From a virus, in the IMG/VR virus record IMGVR_UViG_3300031857_000488, positions 1 through 39,783 of that record: DNA of 39,783 nt; one strand, 5' to 3'. A model generated the notes under the pieces. That model made no database searches, was not told where the DNA came from, and was given only the letters and a program-made list of their open reading frames with translations. Made by a program: the position numbers and the translations under genes. Positions 34,051-39,783 of this stretch are shown here, one piece after another; within the stretch, counting starts at the first letter, position 1, and each line of letters starts with the position of its first letter.

Positions 34051-34212
34051 CTATCGCTTTTCCCAGATACTCCATAATACAGAGATGAAAGTAAGGATGA
34101 TACCGGTTAATGAAGCCGTTTCTTCTTCGGTCAAGTATCCTTTATACATAGCGAAGCCACCGATAGCAGAGAGGGCGTGTCTTATAATACCTAGAATTTG
34201 TTCGTTTTTCAT
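34051..34212 (-). CDS. Putative holin, 53 residues
   Basis: A very short frame with two likely membrane helices, residues 9-27 (IIRHALSAIGGFAMYKGYL) and 31-50 (ETASLTGIILTFISVLWSIW), joined by a short acidic turn, with a basic end (EKR). Size, helix layout and the neighbouring amidase fit a small class II-type phage holin that opens the inner membrane for the endolysin. Its ATG overlaps the stop of the zinc-motif gene by four bases (ATGA), and a TATATTTGC box lies just upstream. Identification is by architecture; no sequence family is claimed. Confidence 0.75.
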   Translation of the reverse strand: MKNEQILGIIRHALSAIGGFAMYKGYLTEEETASLTGIILTFISVLWSIWEKR

Positions 34213-34376
34213 CTTTTATTTTTTGCAAATATAGCGTTTTTAGAAGGGGCATCTTTTATGACATTGGTAAGGGGTCCTTGACAAAATGGGCAGTAACATC
34301 CTCTTATCGCTACCATGTCCTTACTTGTCTTGTGAGACACCATGCCGTGCTTATCGCAGTTTCCCTGATACTTCAT
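34209..34376 (-). CDS. 55-residue protein with a Cys/His metal-site pattern
   Basis: A short coding frame starting MKYQGNCDKHGMVSHKTSKD. Cys/His residues are spaced C-x2-H (CDKH), then CYCPFC, typical of a small zinc ribbon or knuckle. The end is basic (FAKNKR). It is coupled to the putative holin by a four-base stop/start overlap and lies downstream of the 60-residue gene. Possible roles include nucleic-acid binding or protein-protein contact; nothing more can be said from sequence. Confidence 0.65.
   Translation of the reverse strand: MKYQGNCDKHGMVSHKTSKDMVAIRGCYCPFCQGPLTNVIKDAPSKNAIFAKNKR
34225..34233 (-). promoter_or_regulatory. Putative promoter -7 box before holin (TATATTTGC)
   Basis: On the minus strand TATATTTGC lies inside the end of the 55-residue gene, 12 bases before the putative holin start. 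It is identical to the boxes at 2048 and 5421 and could give the lysis genes their own promoter. Because it is inside coding sequence, chance is possible. Confidence 0.45.
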
Positions 34377-34533
34377 CTGTTACCTTTTTTATTATTTCAA
34401 GTTTATTATTCGCTGAATCTATAGCCTCTTGGTCTTTAGAGTTTTGAGAGACCCATGTCGCATTAGATTTTTCCTGCTCTAGTCGGGCCTTGGACAATGA
34501 GCCGACCCATGCTTGGTATTGCAAGTCATTCAT
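34351..34533 (-). CDS. Small helical protein of unknown function
   Basis: A 60-residue protein, mostly one or two helices (MNDLQYQAWVGSLSKARLEQ, then NNKLEIIKKVTDEVSGKL). It is acidic-to-neutral with no cysteines. Its ATG overlaps the preceding gene's TGA by eight bases, and its end overlaps the 55-residue gene's start by 26 bases, so the small genes are packed in overlapping series. No family recognised. It could be a phage adaptor or spanin-like part, but no lipobox or membrane helix supports the latter. Confidence 0.6.
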   Translation of the reverse strand: MNDLQYQAWVGSLSKARLEQEKSNATWVSQNSKDQEAIDSANNKLEIIKKVTDEVSGKLR

Positions 34534-34723
34534 CTTTAATTTGATTTATAATGGTTTTAGTTATTTTATTTATCTCAAGCGCACGCTCAATGGTGGCGTC
34601 ATAATCCTCATCTATCCAAGACTCATATAGTTCTGGTAGTAGGTCATTCAACTCGGCCATTACCTTGTTGATGTATTGTACCCTGCTGCTATTCGTTGCG
34701 ATAAACGCGAGCTTCGATGCCAT
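34526..34723 (-). CDS. Small helical protein of unknown function
   Basis: A 65-residue protein reading from MASKLAFIATNSSRVQYINK and continuing with acidic helices (MAELNDLLPELYESWIDEDY). The longer reading to 34774 would overlap the VRR-NUC gene by 86 bases; the ATG at 34723 reduces this to 35 bases, so I prefer it, but the start is uncertain. No motif or family is recognised. It sits between the VRR-NUC nuclease and the 60-residue gene. Confidence 0.6.
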   Translation of the reverse strand: MASKLAFIATNSSRVQYINKVMAELNDLLPELYESWIDEDYDATIERALEINKITKTIINQIKDE

Positions 34724-34931
34724 GTTCTGATAGTTCTTTAATGCGGTGTTTTTGTAACTCGCTGAGCCTACCATCCGGACGTTTTACTTCCACGAATAAA
34801 ACGTCAGAGTTTTTAGGAATCGCGACCAAGTCCGGTATGCCGTTCTTATTGGTCTTGATGAGCTTTATCACATAGTACCCTTGACTCTCAAGGTATTTTA
34901 TATGCTTGCTCTGTATCTGCTGCTCAGTCAT
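34689..34931 (-). CDS. VRR-NUC domain nuclease
   Basis: An 80-residue stand-alone VRR-NUC domain (PD-(D/E)XK superfamily). Catalytic pattern: GIPDLVAI with D34, VLFVEVKRPDGRLSELQ with E48 and K50 (E-x-K) and Q60. In cellular enzymes the same domain acts in flap or Holliday-type DNA processing; small phage forms are found next to SNF2-type helicases, as here. Its start overlaps the helicase stop by eight bases, which supports a joint role in DNA repair, branch resolution or degradation of host DNA. The active-site residues are all present. Confidence 0.9.
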   Translation of the reverse strand: MTEQQIQSKHIKYLESQGYYVIKLIKTNKNGIPDLVAIPKNSDVLFVEVKRPDGRLSELQKHRIKELSEHGIEARVYRNE

Positions 34932-36189
34932 TTGAGAACAAAGTTACTCTATTAAAGTGTCGTATCGTAAAATCTTTCTTGTTGCTCACTACGCCATATA
35001 CATTTGACTCTATGCCCCCTTCAGTAAATATCCAGTATACGTCACTCTCTAGGCTTGTAGATGTAGTCATGCGGTCTCTTGACTGCCAATATGATGTAGC
35101 GCTGAAATCTATGTTGTAGTATACCAACACGTCTGCATTTTTGAGCGATATGCCCTCGCGCCCAGATACTATCTGCAACGCGATATGTTTATTGGTCTGA
35201 TTAAACTCATCCAAATTGTCAGTAACCATATCGCCCATCACCGATTTTATCATCTCGTATTCAGCCTTGAACTTGTAGAATATACCCATTTTCTTGCCCT
35301 GAAATTCATCGAAGATAAATTGAACCTTATGGTCCGAAATTAAAATCGCCTTGCCTGATTCGGAAATGACCGTGCCTCCGCACAACTGATGAATCTTACT
35401 CATCATCTTAACTCCGGTATCTGCTAAAATGACTTCATCTCCAATATAAACAACCTTGTTGTTCTTCAGCTCTCTGATGATGTCTATCACCATGCTTTTG
35501 GGCGGTACGTATTTTATATGCTCGGTTATTTTAGAATTGAATCCCGCCTCCGACTGACTGAAGCTAATCGTATAAGGACTCATAATTCTGACTATCTCCT
35601 GGCTGCCCCTCGAATAATCTCGTATATCAAATCCGTTTATCTTCTTCGTTCGCACTTCTACATAACTATTAGCAAACTGATAGAACGTCTTGAATTTTAT
35701 GAATGGAGACGAAGGTATCCCGTACACCTGATGATACATTTGAGAGTAAGACTCTGGCGTTGGCGTCCCTGACATTAGGATGACGTAGCATTTATTTTTC
35801 GCGACAATGCTAGCCACTGTTTTAGCCCTCTGACTGGGTTTTGGGAACGCACCAAGAGAATGTGCCTCATCAAGGATTAAGATGTCGCATTTTGCGTTTA
35901 TCGTATGAAGAGACTCATAGTTTATGAACCGAGCCTCTACCCACTCGCTGCCGTAAGCAGCAACGTCCGAACTAATGCTTGATATGGCCTTCTTTTTGGT
36001 GACAAATAGCACGTTAAATTTGCGGCCAAACTTCTTGGCTATGTTCTCGCATGTAGCTATTGACGTGAGCGTCTTGCCTGTCCTGACCTCCATGGCCAAG
36101 TAAACAAAGCCATGCTCATATATAATCTCACTCGCCCTTTGGGATATAGACCGCTGATAGTCTCGCAGTTGAATCAATGCAGTATTCAT
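34924..36189 (-). CDS. SF2/SNF2-like DNA helicase
   Basis: A 421-residue DNA-dependent ATPase. Motifs: Q-motif-like LRDYQ (8-12), motif I EVRTGKT (34-40), motif II DEAH (107-110), motif III SGTPT (140-144), and C-terminal IVSGREGISLKNAD near 343 with YWQSRDRMTT as motif VI. The size fits minimal phage SNF2-like helicases that pair with VRR-NUC proteins. The ATG at 36189 is needed to keep the Q motif, which means the start overlaps the end of the 60-residue upstream gene by 62 bases. Roles include remodelling replication or recombination intermediates. Confidence 0.88.
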   Translation of the reverse strand: MNTALIQLRDYQRSISQRASEIIYEHGFVYLAMEVRTGKTLTSIATCENIAKKFGRKFNVLFVTKKKAISSISSDVAAYGSEWVEARFINYESLHTINAKCDILILDEAHSLGAFPKPSQRAKTVASIVAKNKCYVILMSGTPTPESYSQMYHQVYGIPSSPFIKFKTFYQFANSYVEVRTKKINGFDIRDYSRGSQEIVRIMSPYTISFSQSEAGFNSKITEHIKYVPPKSMVIDIIRELKNNKVVYIGDEVILADTGVKMMSKIHQLCGGTVISESGKAILISDHKVQFIFDEFQGKKMGIFYKFKAEYEMIKSVMGDMVTDNLDEFNQTNKHIALQIVSGREGISLKNADVLVYYNIDFSATSYWQSRDRMTTSTSLESDVYWIFTEGGIESNVYGVVSNKKDFTIRHFNRVTLFSND

Positions 36190-36310
36190 TGTCGATTAAA
36201 GTAGAATTACAATAAGTTTTATAGGGGTAGTCCACGCAAAGCATAATGCTGTCGTCGTCTTCGGCAAGCTCTTCTGGGAACTCTTCGATGTACTCGTATA
36301 CTATCTGCAT
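36128..36310 (-). CDS. Small acidic protein overlapping the helicase start
   Basis: A 60-residue acidic protein (MQIVYEYIEEFPEELAEDDD, then a Tyr/Cys-containing middle). Its ATG overlaps the stop of the 82-residue gene by ten bases, which supports translation by coupling. Its last 62 bases are also coding for the first part of the helicase in another frame, which is unusual. No family recognised; the acidity suggests a DNA-mimic or protein-binding partner, but this is speculation. It may be a spurious frame. Confidence 0.48.
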   Translation of the reverse strand: MQIVYEYIEEFPEELAEDDDSIMLCVDYPYKTYCNSTLIDNEYCIDSTARLSAVYIPKGE

Positions 36311-36549
36311 ATTATTCCGTAGTTTATTACAAATAACGCGGTTTGTTGAGTGGCTTGAGACTCGGTCATATTAAGGTCTTCCCGAAAACGACGCTCGCAA
36401 TACGAATACCAATCTCTAAATTGGTCGTGGCTCATCTGATATTTTGACTGCCAATTCTCATCATCTAGGATATCTTTATGGGTGACCCCATCATATCCGG
36501 CTAGACGAAACATTTCGTCTATGCATTCTAAAAAAATTTGTTCTTCCAT
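36301..36549 (-). CDS. Small conserved phage protein of unknown function
   Basis: An 82-residue helical acidic protein (MEEQIFLECIDEMFRLAGYD, then NWQSKYQMSHDQFRDWYSYC and FVINYGIICR). The combination W.SKY.M...QF.DW followed by a helical part and an NYG ending is a pattern of small proteins common in phage replication regions, function unknown. It sits directly downstream of the primase-helicase, with a TACCTTTG box in the gap. Role in replication is only suggested by context. Confidence 0.7.
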   Translation of the reverse strand: MEEQIFLECIDEMFRLAGYDGVTHKDILDDENWQSKYQMSHDQFRDWYSYCERRFREDLNMTESQATQQTALFVINYGIICR

Positions 36550-36557
36550 TATATTTT

Positions 36558-38939
36558 TTATTCAAAGGTAATCCATCTGCCTCCCAAATCCTTCCCTTCG
36601 GTCGGCATTTTTTTATATTTATACATCGAGTACTCCTCAAGCCAACGATAAAACTTGGTCCTGCTAATGGTATACCTCGCTTTTGGGCCATAGTCTGGGT
36701 TCTCTCGACAAAAGTCCTCGTATAGATAGTTCTTATATATCCTGACCTCGCTAGTCAAGCACGAGCTCTCTACCGAGCCGGGCAATATACCGCACCATTC
36801 CGCAAACTCATGGCATGTAGCAGCGCTAAATTGACGCACCGCAAGGTTTACAAACTGACTTTGTATCAATCCTGTCTCAAGGTATTTCATCAGAATCCTT
36901 AGCATATAGTTATCGAATATGCACCACTCTTCTTTATCCCAATCGTCAAACATCAGCTTACCAAACTCATCAATAGGGGTCCTGCCTTTGTGATAGTACT
37001 GGTGTAATTCCAACTCCCACTTGCGCCTAGCGAATGAATTGCCCGTGCCCTTTATGGCGTAGTTCGTGGTTATGGCTATCTTGGGAGAACGAGAGAATGG
37101 TATTTTGATAGCGTCTTTATTCTTCTTCTCCAATGTAAGCCCTTCTGTCACCACGCTAAACAATCTCTCGAAGTCAAAGTATTTCTTAACGTCATCGAAG
37201 AGAATAATCTGAGTATCGGCACTTACCAACTGGTAGGCAAATGAATGCTCAAACTGAAAGGACTTTCCATCTATAGTCACCATCTTTTTGAGCTTGCTTA
37301 TGCCCTTCATCAGAAGGCCCTTGCCGGTCCCTCCCTCCGGATTGTCGCTTATCTGCTCATCATTAAGAATAACCGCAGGGCAATACCCTTGATTCTTATA
37401 TCCGTGCAAGAGAAACCCTATCGTTGATTCCATCGCTGAAACCCTGCCGTCGTTCTGACCGCATATATTCCTCACAAACTTCTGGTAGTCATTGGAAACA
37501 TCTGTGTCAATTAACTCAAAGTCACGGTCAATTACATTGTCTTTCCACACACATCCGCCAAGTTCAAAGTAATCAACCGAAACAATATTGTCTTTAGTAA
37601 CCCTGACCGCGCAATTCCTGTAATAAATATAGGAAACGTCTTTTGTGTCGGCCACAATACTAATGTCAACGCTATCCAAAAGAGTGAGAAAATCCTCCTT
37701 GAAATACTTGGTGTTTTCAGCAAAGTAATTGTACACCTCCGCATCTCCTAGTTCATGAAGGAAATTCAGCACAAAATCTTTTATCACCTTCTCGCTAGTG
37801 TGCTCCACCAAGTTGTGCTGAACCCTTACGAACAAAAAGTTGACCGAACCGGGCGGAGCATACTTAAAAAAACCATTGTCCTCAAGGTACTTCTTGAACT
37901 CAATGTGCACAATCTTCACAGCGTTATTCTTGCCTGTTCTTTCCCAAAACGTAGGAACGCCATCTATCACAGACGCAGACACCACGTCAAGGGCATTGTC
38001 TATCGTTGCCTCATCAAAATCATCGGCCTCTAGTTGCGCCCGAAGCTCTTTGCGAGGCACGCCCCTTCTATACGCTGACTTCATCTCGCTCATCCGCTCC
38101 TCGTCCTCATAGTATTTAGTGCCGAAGTTTTTAGTTTGTCCGTATGCACTATCTATCGTCCTTCTAATCTCAACGGCAGGAAAATCCGCAGACGCATAAT
38201 TCATCAGCACCGACTCACATATAGACTTGTCAATGCCGAAATCATTGGTCGCTGCTGCAAACACATACGCATGTTGGTTTCTAGAACCTTCGTTCATAGG
38301 ATACCTCCTAGTCCACCACTTGAGCAATATGTCCACAATCTTATTCTCATCCTTCATTGGTATCGTAGGGAGGTCCACGCTACCTGTCTGCTGCTCTCTC
38401 TCTTTGAGTTCTAACTTATCAAATAATTCGGAGTCTTTGTTTATGTACATCTTAGGGTCGTAGCTCTCGTAGCACACCCTGCTGACATTTAGACTCGTCT
38501 TGTCAAAGTGCTTATTGGCAAAATGTTTCTCAAGACCTAAAAAGTAATTACGATGCTGCTCAATGCTTGGTGGTATCTTGACAATAACCTTGAGGCCATC
38601 CCCGGAAGGACTGGTGAATATGGCCATAGTGTATGGGTCGGCCATAATCTTTTGTCTATCCGATAGCATCTGCTTCGGAGTATCATAGCCATCAAAGTCA
38701 AGGCATATATACCCACTATGCTCGATGATAGCCGTGTCTGCACGCTTCTTGAATGTCCCGCTAAAACAAATAGCAGGGAGTTTCTTCTTGAGCTCATTAC
38801 GCGCTGACTTACTTTTTTCACCTCTTATCTTCTCAACAATATCTTTTGAAGCCCCAGACTTTATCCTGCTGAGTATAAAATTGACATCCCTATAAAATGG
38901 TACATTGGTTTCGTGTATGTTTTTAAATATAGTTACCAT
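36558..38939 (-). CDS. Primase-helicase (BT4734-type N-terminus, SF3-like helicase)
   Basis: A 793-residue replication protein. Residues 1-170 are a BT4734/VirE-N-like domain (VTIFKNIHETNVPFYRDVNF, ICLDFDGYDTP, FTSPSGDGLKVIVK, LNVSRVCYESYDPKMYIN), associated with primase-type proteins of Bacteroidota elements. About 195-270 is a primase C-terminal-like helical segment (WWTRRYPMNEGSRNQHAYVF). The C-terminal half is an SF3/D5-like helicase with Walker A GGTGKG (near 537), Walker B ILFDD (near 578) and TTNY sensor (near 625). The listed long reading starts with GTG at 38972 inside a palindrome; the ATG at 38939 opens the conserved MVTIFKNI sequence and is preferred. It is expected to prime and unwind phage DNA with the SSB-like protein upstream. 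Confidence 0.85.
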   Translation of the reverse strand: MVTIFKNIHETNVPFYRDVNFILSRIKSGASKDIVEKIRGEKSKSARNELKKKLPAICFSGTFKKRADTAIIEHSGYICLDFDGYDTPKQMLSDRQKIMADPYTMAIFTSPSGDGLKVIVKIPPSIEQHRNYFLGLEKHFANKHFDKTSLNVSRVCYESYDPKMYINKDSELFDKLELKEREQQTGSVDLPTIPMKDENKIVDILLKWWTRRYPMNEGSRNQHAYVFAAATNDFGIDKSICESVLMNYASADFPAVEIRRTIDSAYGQTKNFGTKYYEDEERMSEMKSAYRRGVPRKELRAQLEADDFDEATIDNALDVVSASVIDGVPTFWERTGKNNAVKIVHIEFKKYLEDNGFFKYAPPGSVNFLFVRVQHNLVEHTSEKVIKDFVLNFLHELGDAEVYNYFAENTKYFKEDFLTLLDSVDISIVADTKDVSYIYYRNCAVRVTKDNIVSVDYFELGGCVWKDNVIDRDFELIDTDVSNDYQKFVRNICGQNDGRVSAMESTIGFLLHGYKNQGYCPAVILNDEQISDNPEGGTGKGLLMKGISKLKKMVTIDGKSFQFEHSFAYQLVSADTQIILFDDVKKYFDFERLFSVVTEGLTLEKKNKDAIKIPFSRSPKIAITTNYAIKGTGNSFARRKWELELHQYYHKGRTPIDEFGKLMFDDWDKEEWCIFDNYMLRILMKYLETGLIQSQFVNLAVRQFSAATCHEFAEWCGILPGSVESSCLTSEVRIYKNYLYEDFCRENPDYGPKARYTISRTKFYRWLEEYSMYKYKKMPTEGKDLGGRWITFE
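36563..36570 (-). promoter_or_regulatory. Putative promoter -7 box (TACCTTTG, leftward)
   Basis: On the minus strand TACCTTTG fits TAnnTTTG and overlaps the last codons of the primase-helicase. It is 13 bases before the 82-residue gene's ATG. Because it is coding sequence for the C-terminal TFE, the match may be chance. Confidence 0.33.
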
Positions 38940-38954
38940 ATCATTTGCATTAAA

Positions 38955-38973
38955 GGTGTGTCCCGGACACACC
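38955..38973. repeat. Palindrome copy B (GGTGTGTC-N3-GACACACC)
   Basis: GGTGTGTCCCGGACACACC has the same 8-bp arms as the palindrome at 28057, with a three-base centre, and is also followed by TAAGGTGA on the + strand. It lies 15 bases upstream of the primase-helicase ATG and seven bases beyond the SSB-gene terminator, an operator-like position. Confidence 0.85.
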
Positions 38974-38980
38974 TAAGGTG

Positions 38981-39017
38981 AAAAAAAGAGGCGCCCTGTA
39001 TGGGCACCTCTTCTCGG
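38981..39017 (-). terminator. Rho-independent terminator after SSB-like gene
   Basis: On the minus strand AAGAGGTGCCC pairs with GGGCGCCTCTT (one G-U), with an ATACA loop, followed directly by TTTTTTT. It separates the SSB-like/nuclease unit from the primase-helicase. Confidence 0.9.
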
Positions 39018-39037
39018 GCATTCGGGCTGCAATAATA

Positions 39038-39307
39038 CTAAAATGGGGGCTCCTCTTCTTCAATAGGCTGAATCTTGGCTGGTTTAGCCGGAGCTTCAGA
39101 CTTCTTGTAATTATTGACCTCTAGATAAGCCTTCCCCTCACGACTGTTCTTAATATCTAGAGTGAGCCATCCTGCTTCATTTTGATTATCCTTAATGAAT
39201 TGAATGGCCTCATCTGCTTTAATTTTCAACTTACCCAACACAAATGAAGGGGCGGAAGAATCGGGCTTGCTGAAGAAAATCCCGTTGGCAAAAATTTTGT
39301 CTGACAT
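39038..39307 (-). CDS. Small SSB-like single-stranded-DNA-binding protein
   Basis: An 89-residue protein. About residues 5-68 are beta-rich (KIFANGIFFSKPDSSAPSFV, LKIKADEAIQFIKDNQNEAG, AYLEVNNYK), then a Pro/Ala/Lys linker and an acidic tip ending EEEEPPF. That tip resembles the SSB C-terminal peptide (DDDIPF) that recruits partner enzymes. Small phage proteins of this pattern are thought to bind ssDNA. It lies three bases after the RecB/Cas4-like nuclease and is followed by a strong terminator; the primase-helicase is next. OB-fold membership is inferred, since the domain is shorter than E. coli SSB. Confidence 0.68.
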   Translation of the reverse strand: MSDKIFANGIFFSKPDSSAPSFVLGKLKIKADEAIQFIKDNQNEAGWLTLDIKNSREGKAYLEVNNYKKSEAPAKPAKIQPIEEEEPPF

Positions 39308-39310
39308 AGT

Positions 39311-39781
39311 TTATAAAGTTTGGTTAAGAATGAATTGTGTGATGTCGTGTGTGGCGTCCTTGCCGAAGAACATATCGTAGACCTCAAGAGCCCTACGCAC
39401 CTTCTCCTCTCCATAAGACACGAACTGCTCGGAGACGTTAAATATACCCATCGTGTGGGTCTTCTTGTCAATAGCTACAAAAGCAAGAGGCCTGCCGAAT
39501 AACTGCTGGTATATGTAGGCCTGGCTATCGTAGTTATACTTACGTGCGCTATACTTAAAATCATTTATATCGCTCGTGGTCTTGATGTCTACAAGCAAGT
39601 CAGAATGAACAATATCTGCCTTGCCCTTGAACATACGGCCTTGTATCTCCCCTATTGCCGGTTCTTCGTACAGCGACCCCTTGCGATATATCATATCACA
39701 AATTTCCATATTGCCCTTCATCGTTTGAGACATGGCAATTAAATCTTGCGCCTCTGATTGTAGCAGCAGCATGGGTTGTTG
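39311..39781 (-). CDS. PD-(D/E)XK (Cas4/RecB-like) exonuclease, truncated by the window edge
   Basis: The C-terminal part of a nuclease; the frame is open to the right window edge (PQQ before the first visible Met at 39772), so its start is outside. Catalytic pattern: D53 in KGKADIV, D62-I-K64 in LLVDIKTT and the QxxxY-type helix YDSQAYIYQQ (81-90), numbered from that Met. This arrangement is typical of RecE/Cas4-like phage exonucleases that resect dsDNA for recombination or replication. It is immediately followed by the SSB-like gene, consistent with a recombination/replication pair. No recombinase is visible in the window, but one could lie upstream, outside it. Confidence 0.82.
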   Translation of the reverse strand, partial: QQPMLLLQSEAQDLIAMSQTMKGNMEICDMIYRKGSLYEEPAIGEIQGRMFKGKADIVHSDLLVDIKTTSDINDFKYSARKYNYDSQAYIYQQLFGRPLAFVAIDKKTHTMGIFNVSEQFVSYGEEKVRRALEVYDMFFGKDATHDITQFILNQTL

Positions 39782-39783
39782 AT

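Noticed and set aside
38939-38972. GTG start of the primase-helicase inside the palindrome
   Set aside because: The codons for the first eleven residues coincide with the inverted repeat, which also occurs elsewhere; the ATG at 38939 opens the conserved MVTIFKNI sequence.
1-39783. CRISPR array, reverse transcriptase with diversity-generating repeats, integrase or insertion sequence
   Set aside because: I searched for regularly spaced repeats, RT YxDD motifs, integrase RHRY patterns and terminal inverted repeats with a transposase and found none.

Overview
The window is part of the genome of a tailed bacteriophage that most likely infects a Bacteroidota host. Late genes have the order portal, scaffold, HK97-fold major capsid protein, connector/ring proteins, a large P22 gp10-like 'muzzle' protein and three internal virion (ejection) proteins. 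The portal, scaffold, capsid, ring and muzzle sequences look most like those of crAss-like (Crassvirales-type) podoviruses. Several intergenic sites match the Bacteroidota -7 promoter box TAnnTTTG, and Shine-Dalgarno sequences are weak or absent. No giant crAss-type virion RNA polymerase is visible in the window. TAG is used as an ordinary stop, so there is no sign of the TAG recoding known from some crAss-like phages.

Layout: positions 1-28051 are a rightward virion block. It has the 5'-truncated portal, scaffold, capsid, a strong terminator, two small head-region genes, a second terminator, two ring/connector proteins, muzzle, two accessory tail proteins, a GNAT acetyltransferase, two coiled-coil ejection-type proteins and a 3896-residue polyvalent protein. 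The polyvalent protein carries an HDxxGH domain, an ART-like domain, an HExxGH zincin, a GNAT domain and a C-terminal phage large-polyvalent-protein region. It meets the opposing block at about 28.05 kb.

Positions 28099-39772 are a leftward block, read here from right to left: a RecB/Cas4-like nuclease (truncated by the window edge), an SSB-like protein, a terminator, primase-helicase, small genes, an SF2 helicase and a VRR-NUC nuclease. A lysis cassette follows (zinc-motif protein, 53-residue putative holin, metallophosphoesterase, T7-type amidase). After it come a stand-alone DnaA domain IV-like protein, small conserved early proteins, an oversized tRNA-like gene, a PD-(D/E)XK homing-type endonuclease, a MazG-like pyrophosphohydrolase, a GC-rich DNA methyltransferase flanked by two related small genes, a RyR-domain protein and a small MazG-like helical protein.

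How it may work together (inference): the leftward block replicates DNA (primase-helicase, SSB, nucleases, helicase), manages nucleotides (MazG), modifies DNA (methyltransferase) and lyses the cell. The rightward block builds the particle, with the giant protein probably packed in the head and ejected with the DNA to act early in the host. The leftward block is compositionally mosaic, swinging from roughly 30% GC in the endonuclease to above 60% in the methyltransferase. The same 17-19 nt palindrome occurs just outside the left end of the leftward block and just upstream of the primase-helicase.
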